Of a stretch of DNA of 64,000 bases, positions 56,393 through 64,000 are shown in pieces. A program made the position numbers and the translations under genes. The number at the start of each line of letters is the position of its first letter. Position 1 is the first letter of the stretch. The notes below the pieces were generated by a model that was not told the origin of the DNA, made no database searches, and saw only the letters and a list, made by a program, of their open reading frames with translations. Source of the DNA: Bolinopsis microptera (Eukaryota > Ctenophora > Tentaculata > Lobata > Bolinopsidae); contig NC_087084.1 in assembly GCF_026151205.1 (NCBI RefSeq), positions 2,146,312 to 2,210,311 on the forward strand, in the 5' to 3' direction.

Positions 56393-59300
56393 GTCTAGGT
56401 ACAGGAGTACTTAGTGAACCGGGACAATGTAGCATAAGGAGTGATTTACACGCTCACACAGCTGGACTTTTCAACTTCACCGCCACCTGCTTGGGAATGG
56501 TAGAAGTTAATTTCAGCTGCAGAATTAGCGTGTCCCCTACTTAATGTTCAAACTATCTCTATTCCTTAGTTTACACCGGGGCGCCCATATAAGAATTTCC
56601 TTAATTAGCTGTCAACGTGGACCGTGACGAGATAACGATTGAGTCGCGTTTACTGTTGGATATATAGCGCGGTGGACATTTGAGCTATCATGCAGACCCG
56701 ATTTACGCACCATATAAGTGCCGTAATAAAAGCTGCATCTAGCAAGCACGTGGAAATTTGCAAAGCTAATTACTACACATCCATATAAGGCGTAATTAAG
56801 AGCAGGGGAGATTGTGCATTGAGTGCATGGAGTTGTAATGCTGAAATTGGGTGGTAATTCGATGATTAGGGTACATACCATAAATGTTCGTCACTATGGC
56901 TTGGTTATAAAGTTAACTTTGGTTTTAGAACAGTTGTGTGAGGACGCGTACAAATGGAAGTGCACTGATATGCAGTTCAGATGGGTAAGAATTGAGAATT
57001 TGCCGACCGCTAAATCGTGTTTACGTGAAAACTGTCTCGATTACCTTGATACCTAGCTAGTAACTTTGGTATGAAGTAGAGTGGAAACCAGACGAAAGTA
57101 AACGAAGTCTCGGGAATCGGTATGCTGCCTACCATGCATGAATATATAGAGGGCCCTAGGTTGCTTCCCCCAGATCGCAGCCAATAACACTTTTTCTGAA
57201 AATTTCTAATTTCCATACTTGTCATCCAGACCTACGAACACACTGGGGAATGATAAAAAGATAAGGATGCGATCGTGGCTGAATCACTCTACAGAGCATT
57301 TAAAGCAAAATTCTTAAAATGCTCACTTTTTGTATAATTTCCGACTTGATTATCTCAAAAATAATGGTTAATCCGTAACAATTAACTACACTTGTCGACA
57401 ACATGGCGCTTTTGATGCATAAACACATTTTTCCATTAAATTTTATCTTCGCCGCGTTCGCCTATAAAAAGTTCAAAAATATAAAAGACTTTTATTGTTC
57501 AAAATAACAGGTAATCATAACTCATGAACGTGCACAATAAGTCAAATCTCATAACCATAAAAACAAACAAAGACAATCAAAACACTAAAGAAATTCACTA
57601 AAAGGATGAACGTGTAGCAGTGCAATCCGAAAGAGTTTGACACGTTTTTAGGAAGGAGCAGGTGTCCAAAAACCTTGAAATATTGTAAATTTAAATAGAG
57701 TGTATTAAAATATTCTATTGTCCCAAGAGTTGTGTTCAAATACATAACAGTTGATAGTAATAAACTGAATGTGACGGAAGCTTTAACCAAACTTTTCATT
57801 CCTTCATAAATCCAATTAAAATTTGTAAAATTCTCAATAATTTGATAACCTTGAACGTTTCAGGAGTAATGGACATGTACTCAGTATTAGACTTTACAGC
57901 CTGACCGCAATAACAGCGTCAACGTCAGAAACATTCTTTTTGAATATCGACAATCCTGTCGTCTTTTCCTCTTGCAGTCACCCTGCATGTGAACTATAAG
58001 CATGACGCATATCATGATTCAATGTTTACCAGTTAATGTTATAATACGTACGTGAAACGAGCCTGACAAAATTGCTCGAGTTACATTACCTGGGGACCTA
58101 AGCCTATTATGTTCATAATCATGATAGAGGATTCGGCGAATGACAGGCTGAGCGCGGCTACCAGTAAGGCTGAGCGCGGCCCACTAAGAGTTTTACACCG
58201 CGGTCTGTAAAACTTGGAAAGATCGCGAAATATTATAATCTAAAAAACGAAGCGTTTTTATAAAATATTAAGGAAAGAAACATGGGTTTGGGTAAATGGG
58301 GCTGAGTAAATCAAAATTATTGTTACAAATATTACATCTACCTTTCGTTAGTTTGTTATACGGTTATTGTTTCTGATTCAACTGTTTTTTGCTGTAAATA
58401 TTTCACAGTTAACAATTAAGGTGTTTGTGTTTCACTTTTGCCAATGATATAAACTGATATAAGCCTATTTTTAAAGTTTAGACTTCCGTAGGTTGAAAAA
58501 GCCACTATTCTTGTAGAATTGAACTTACTAACAACGAAACATACGATTAAAAAAAATAAAAAATTTGTATCCTTAAGAGCAAAGACTCAGAGAGAAGAGA
58601 AAACTTCATTTCAGTTAATCATTGTTTACTTTTAGTTACGGACGTGCCTCAAGACTACTATTTCCTGATTCGTTGCATTTCAAAAACTACAGACATTTGA
58701 AATACTTTTTAATAGTTTAATAAAATTAAGCACTTTTGACGACTGTAATCTCAGTTAGAGTAGCCAATCCAACCAGAACAATCAGTCTTTACTTAGGCCG
58801 GCGTGTGATCGAATTTTACACTGGCAGACAGCCAGCTACATGAAATTACTAACATATACACAAGCTTGTGCCCTTCTATTCATAATTTATGGCAGTCTCA
58901 TGTTACTAACTTTTGGTCTTTCAGGCTCATGTGTATATCATGTGACTACTTAAAAATAATATCTATCATATATTAACATCACAGAGGGACGTAGAGAAAA
59001 CTTAGTCAAGTTTGCTCAAACTCATAACTTGATAATATAAAGCGACTACCAAAGCTTCTTTGTATAACAAGTCTGCACTAATTATTAATTTTATTTGTGG
59101 TTAACTTGGAGCAAAGATTAGAGCTCATTCAGATCATGTTGAGCATTGTGTTAACTTTTGTGATCATATTATGCGTTTTTAGATAAAAGCAGATATTTAT
59201 CGCATCTGCGGAAAAATTAAGACGAGGACTTTCATGGTCTTTACATATCGGTGACACCTGTTTAGTGTATTATCTGAGGCAGGATTTAATTATGGACATA

Positions 59301-59525
59301 GGTTTGAGGTTGCAACTAGAACTTCAATTTTACAAGTCAAATTTAATTGCATGTGTTAAAAAAACATTTCTCAATAATATGTATAATGCTATTCTTTAGT
59401 TATATAAAACAAGTTTATGGTTACCATACCAAAGATTATATAATAACTTATCTCATAGGTTGATTTTTAGATTAAATAAAAACTCTCCACATTTCACAAC
59501 AATTCAAATAGCGAAGTAGACTCAT
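56393..59525 (+). repeat. Array unit 11, non-coding part
   Basis: Second CArG box perfect at 56781-56790; the first has an extra base (CCATATAAGTGCC). The minus-strand short frame is at about 57845-57990. The rest is AT-rich spacer with the usual landmarks. Confidence 0.75.
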
Positions 59526-60420
59526 CAGATAGAGACCTAGTTTACTCTCCTGATCTTCCTCTGCCACCACCAGACTGACTCAGTCAGTGGAACGACGGCT
59601 TGTGCTACTTTACACACGTGGTTAAACAGATGGCTCTTCTCAAAAACTTTCCTGAGGACATAGTGAGTATAGTTTAGGGTTTTTTTGTCTGTTTGCTCAC
59701 GGAGCAGGATGCCACATCTTCATAGTCCAGGAGTCCGAAATTTTAGGGCAAATTGCAGGTTATGTGGGTACAGAACTAGCACAACTATACAATGATATAA
59801 GGGTTTTCAAATGGATTACAAAATCTTGTTGTTAATTTACCGATAATTAAATTAGATTTAATTTTGATTACAGAACATGTTCGGACAGAGCACCTTAGTA
59901 ATTGTTCGGAGACAAGTTAGCATTTCAACATCCTGTAGATCTCCAGCTACTGGGTCATGTAAAAGACAAAACGGTAGAGAGCAGCACAGGATCGTTTTAC
60001 GTACAGTGCATGCATTGGGGAAAGCTAAAGTAGACTGCGCAAAAATCGGAGAAAAATCGTTCGAAATGTACAACGCACGATTATCCAACACAATTATTGG
60101 TAAAATGAGAGACTTTGGAAAGCAAATGAAGAATGTAGGGTAAAAATGAATGACCAGGGGCGCACAAAGGAAAAAAATATTAAACAGCGTTTAGTGGTTT
60201 GGGCAATCTATGGTGACAATTGGATAACTATTTTCGTTAAAAGAGACGAGATGCAGCCAAACCAGCAGCTATAGAACCAGCCGACAAAATGCCGCTCAAA
60301 CCCTGCCGTCAAAGCTAAACCCTGGCAAGACGAAGAGGAAAACGGCAGTTAAACCGCCAGCCTCAAATGCACATTCACTGATCTTCGAGATTGCAAAGAG
60401 TCAACGATCGAAAGAACTAA
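59526..60420 (+). CDS. Array secreted cysteine-rich protein, copy 11
   Basis: The start region is damaged (CATCAGATAGAGACC), but the donor GTGAGTAT after 59662 and acceptor CAG ending 59873 are intact. Stop at 60418-60420. After the acceptor two bases are missing (AACATGTTCGG). The region encoding the tail is readable. Confidence 0.5.
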
Positions 60421-60558
60421 TCAAATAAACAAACTAAACTCACGTACGCAAAAGAGAAGAGGCAGTGACCCTCCACCCACAAGAAATAAATGTTAAACGA
60501 ATGTAAATATATCTTTTATGGTTTATTATTATTAGTATATATATATTAATATTATTAC

Positions 60559-63500
60559 GTCTAGTACAGGGATGGGGGAGTACTTAGTGACCTGACCGGA
60601 CCATGTACATAAGGAGTGATTTAACACGCTCACACAGGCTGATTTCAACTTCACCGTCCACCTGCTTGGGGTAATGGAGAAAGTTAATTTCAGCAGCAGA
60701 TTAGCGTGTCCCCCTACTTAATGTTCAAACTATGCTCCTTTCAAGTTTACACCGGGGCGCCATATAGGAAATTTCCTTGGATAGCTTCACGAGACAGTCA
60801 CGAGATATCGATTGAGCGCGTTTTACTGGTTGATATATAGCGCGAGACATTGAGCTATCATGCAGACCCGATAACGCACCATATAAGGCGTAATAAAAGC
60901 TGCATCTAGCACAGATATTTGCAAAGCAAATTACCATCCAGATAAGAGGCGTAATTAAGAGCAGGAGTTGCAGTGGAGTATGCAGGGAGATGTAAATAGC
61001 GTGGAATTGGGGGGTGTTAATTCGATGATAGGGTACATACAAGTAAATGTTTCGTCTCCACTAAGTTGGTATAAATTTAACTTTGGTTTTAGAACAGGTG
61101 TGTGAGGACGCGTACAAATTGAAGAGCACTGAATAAGCAGTTCAGATGGGATAAGAATGAGATTTGGCCGAACCGGCTGAAATCGTGTCACGTAGATAAC
61201 TGTCTCATTACCTGTATACCTAGCTATAACTTGGTATGAAAGAGAGTGGAAACCAGACTAAAGTAAGTACGAAGTCTCGGAATCGGGGGATGCAGCCTAC
61301 TATGGCATTAAATATAGAGGGCCTAGGTTCTCCCAGATCGGCATTCCAAAACAAATTTTCTGAAAATTCTAATTTCATACTTTTTTCAACATCCTACGAA
61401 CACCTGGGAATGATAAAAAGATAAAAGATGCGAGCGTGCCTGAATTCACTCTACAGAGCATTTAAAGCAAAATTCATTAAGATGCACACTTTGTATATTT
61501 TTCCGACTTGAAATCTCAAAATAAGGGTTTTATCCGTAGACAATTAACGAACAACACTGTCGACAACATGGCGCTTTTGATGCATAAACACATTTTTTCA
61601 ATAAAATTTTTATCTTCGCCGCCGCGTTCGCCTCTAAACAAACTTCAAAAATATATAAAGACTTTTATTGGGTCAAAATGAAACAGGGGAATCAAAACTT
61701 CATGATCGTGCACAATATGTCAAATCTCCAAATCCAATAAAAACAATCAAAGAACAATCAAAACACTAAAGAAATTCCTAAAAAGGAGGAACTTGTATCA
61801 GTGCATCCGGAAAGAGTATGCCAACGTTTTTGGAGAGAGCTGACCAAACCTGAAATATTTACATTTAAAAAGAGTTATTTAAGAATATTTCTATTGTCCA
61901 AGAGTTGTGTTTCAAATACATAACATTGATAGTAATAAACTGAATGTGACGAAGCTTTACCCAAACTTTTTCAGTCCTTCATAAATTCCAATAAATTTTG
62001 TAAATTCTCAATAATTTTGTATAACCTTGAGACGTTTTCAGGAGTAATGGAGACAATGTACTCAGTATTAGACTTTACAGCTGACCGGCAATAACAGCGT
62101 CAACGCAGAACCACTCTTTTTTGAATATCGACAATCCCAGTCCTCGTTCCTCTTGCAGTCCAACCAGCATGTTAAACATAATAAGCCATGACGCATATCA
62201 TGATTGCAATGTTGACCAGTTAATGTTATAATACGTACGTGTAACAGCCTGACAAAATTGCTCGGAGTTACATTACTGGGAACCAGGCAATATATTATGT
62301 AATCATTAAACAAGAAAGAGATTCGCGGAATGACAGGCGAGCGCGCCCAGTAAGGGCTGAGCTGCGCCCCACTAAGAGTTTACACCGCGGTCTGAAAAAC
62401 CTGGAAAGAACGCGAATATTATACTAAAAACGTACGCGTTTATATAAAATATTTGAAAGAAACCATGGTTTTTGGTAAAATGAGGGCATGATGTAAATCA
62501 TAATTTTAATGTTACCAATATTACATCTACCTTTCGTTTGTTTTTAAAATACGGTTATGGTTTCTGATTCACATGTTTGTTTCTAGTAAATAATTTTACA
62601 CTGTTTAAATTAAGGTTTGTTATCACTTATGCCAAAGAAATAACCTGTAAAAGCCTATTTTTAAGAGTTTAGACTACCGAAGGGTTTGAAAAGCCACTAT
62701 CCAAAGTAGAATTTTGAACTACAAACATCAGAAACATACGATAAAAAAATAAAAATTTGTATCCATAAGAGCAAAGACTCAGAGCAGAGAAACCTTCAAT
62801 TCAGTTAATCATTATTAAAACTTTTAGAACGGACAGTGCCTCAAGACTAACTATTCCGATTCGGGTGCATTTCAAAACTAACAGGCATTTTGAAATAGCT
62901 ATATATAATAGTTAATAAAAATTAAGCACTTTTGGACGAGCTGAAATCTCTGTATAGAGTAGCCTAGACAGACCAAACTATTCATGCCTGTACTTAGCCG
63001 GCGTGTGAACGTATTTTACACTGGAACTGCAGCAGCCAGCAACATGAAAATTACTAACATATTACACAGCGCGAGTCCTTCTAGTTCATAATTATGCAGT
63101 CTCATTGTTACAAATCTTTTGTGTCTTCATGCTCATGTGTAAATCATGGTGACTACTTTAATATAATATCATCATAAATTAACATCACTAAGGGAGCTAG
63201 AGAAAACTAGCACGTTGCTCAAACTCATAACTTTTGTAATATAAAGCGACTTTACAAAGCATCTTTGTAACACAAGTCTGCACTAATTATTAATTTTATT
63301 TGTGTTTAACTTTGGAGCAAGAGAATAGAGCCATTCAGATCATGTTGGAGCATTGTGGTTAACTTTTTGTGATCAGTTATGCGTTTTAGATAAAAGCAGA
63401 TATTTATCGCCATCTAGCGAAAATTAAGATCGAGGTCTTTCATGTCTTTACATTCGGTGACCCCTTTTGTGTTTATCAGAAGCAGGATTTTTATTTATGG

Positions 63501-63730
63501 ACATAGGTTTGATGGTTGCAACTAGACTTCAATTACAAGTCAAATCTAATTGCAGGTGTTTAAAATTACATTTCTCTATAAAATGTTTATTCTATTCTTA
63601 GTTATTAATACAAAGTTATGGTTACCAATACCATAGTTATTAAAATAACTTATAACATTAGTGATTTTTTAGATTAAATAAAAACTCTCACAATTCACAA
63701 CTAATTCCAATAGCGACAGTAATACTCAAC
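60559..63730 (+). repeat. Array unit 12, non-coding part
   Basis: First CArG box perfect at 60889-60898; the second reads CCAGATAAGAGG. An extra GGGGGA interrupts the landmark GTCTAGTACAGGGAGTAC at about 60575. The minus-strand short frame is at about 62020-62175. Confidence 0.75.
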
Positions 63731-64000
63731 TGAGAAGAGTCCTAGTTCTACTCTGAATCTTCCTCTGCCACCACCAACTGACGCAGACAAATTGTAACGA
63801 CGGCGAGCTACATTTTCACACGTGTATAAACAGGATGGACTCTTCCTCAAAAACTTCTGATGGACTTAGTGAGTATAGTTTAGGGTTTTTTTTGTTGTTT
63901 CTCAGGGCAGAATGCCACAACATCATAGGTCCAGGAGTTCCGAACTTTTAGGCAAAGTGCTAGTATATTTGTACAACCAGCACAACCTAGTCAATGAGAT
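63731..64000 (+). CDS. Array secreted cysteine-rich protein, copy 12, cut by the window end
   Basis: Exon 1 (about 63731-63868) with a damaged start (CAACTGAGAAGAGTCC) and an intact GTGAGTAT donor. The sequence ends inside the intron at TAGTCAATGAGAT, so exon 2 lies beyond the window and the array continues. Confidence 0.6.

Larger units (their letters stand above)
14062..64000 (+). repeat. Tandem array of about 4.2-kb gene-bearing units
   Basis: Head-to-tail units marked by GTCTAGTACAGG start at 14062, 18391, 22623, 26813, 31075, 35291, 39512, 43697, 47933, 52153, 56393 and 60559. The array runs off the right edge. Ten complete units average 4217 bp (range 4166-4262). Each has the order: E-box/CArG cluster, 11-bp minisatellite, AT-rich spacer, minus-strand short frame, GC-rich direct repeat (GGCTGAGCGCGGCCCA twice), 1.5-kb AT-rich spacer, gene exon 1, intron, exon 2, TTA microsatellite. 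Units differ mostly by private one-base insertions and losses. Apart from such noise they look almost identical, which implies recent amplification or strong homogenisation. Confidence 0.95.

Noticed and set aside
14062-64000. Array as ribosomal DNA, 5S, tRNA or a CRISPR-like repeat
   Set aside because: No rRNA or tRNA core sequences were seen, the unit carries a spliced protein gene, and there are no short regular repeats with spacers.

Overview
The window is eukaryotic, almost certainly from an animal with a compact, AT-rich genome. Introns are short (about 144-270 bp) with GT-AG borders, genes carry AATAAA poly(A) signals, and there is a Kelch-type gene tail and a phytanoyl-CoA dioxygenase (PhyH)-type enzyme gene. 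The species cannot be named from the sequence. The two best-preserved stretches are 1-5856 and about 7060-9590. The stretches 5857-7060 and about 9590-15466 are heavily corrupted by base loss and homopolymer runs. From about 15475 to the end, scattered private indels break every reading frame. Both damage patterns look like unpolished long-read consensus rather than biology.

The dominant structure is a head-to-tail tandem array. From 14062 to 64000 a unit of about 4.2 kb repeats about 11.8 times (ten full units span 18391-60558, mean 4217 bp). Each unit carries one two-exon plus-strand gene. Its consensus product is a 228-residue secreted protein with a 19-residue signal peptide, eight cysteines in the mature part, two N-glycosylation sequons, a Met/Glu/Lys-rich amphipathic helical segment, a Lys-Arg site and an Ala/Pro/acidic tail. 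The frame is open only in the consensus across copies. The rest of the unit is non-coding sequence with E-box and CArG-like motifs, a (TTA)n microsatellite, palindromes near the gene start, and a short conserved minus-strand frame behind a splice acceptor.

The left part holds rearranged units of a slightly diverged subfamily. One (1-1368) has lost about 2 kb and keeps only the gene's 3' end. Another (5054-8370) has lost the signal-peptide exon and carries a short inverted repeat at the scar. Inserted between array pieces is a 3.7-kb non-array block (1369-5053) with a two-exon PhyH-type gene and the last three coding exons of a Kelch-repeat gene, both on the minus strand. A second, noisy copy of this block lies at about 10561-14061. 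The array pieces beside the two blocks have different deletion breakpoints, which argues that the blocks are two loci, not one locus assembled twice.

The main candidate for something undescribed is the amplified secreted-protein gene: a cysteine-rich protein produced from at least eleven near-identical tandem copies, which suggests selection for high dose.
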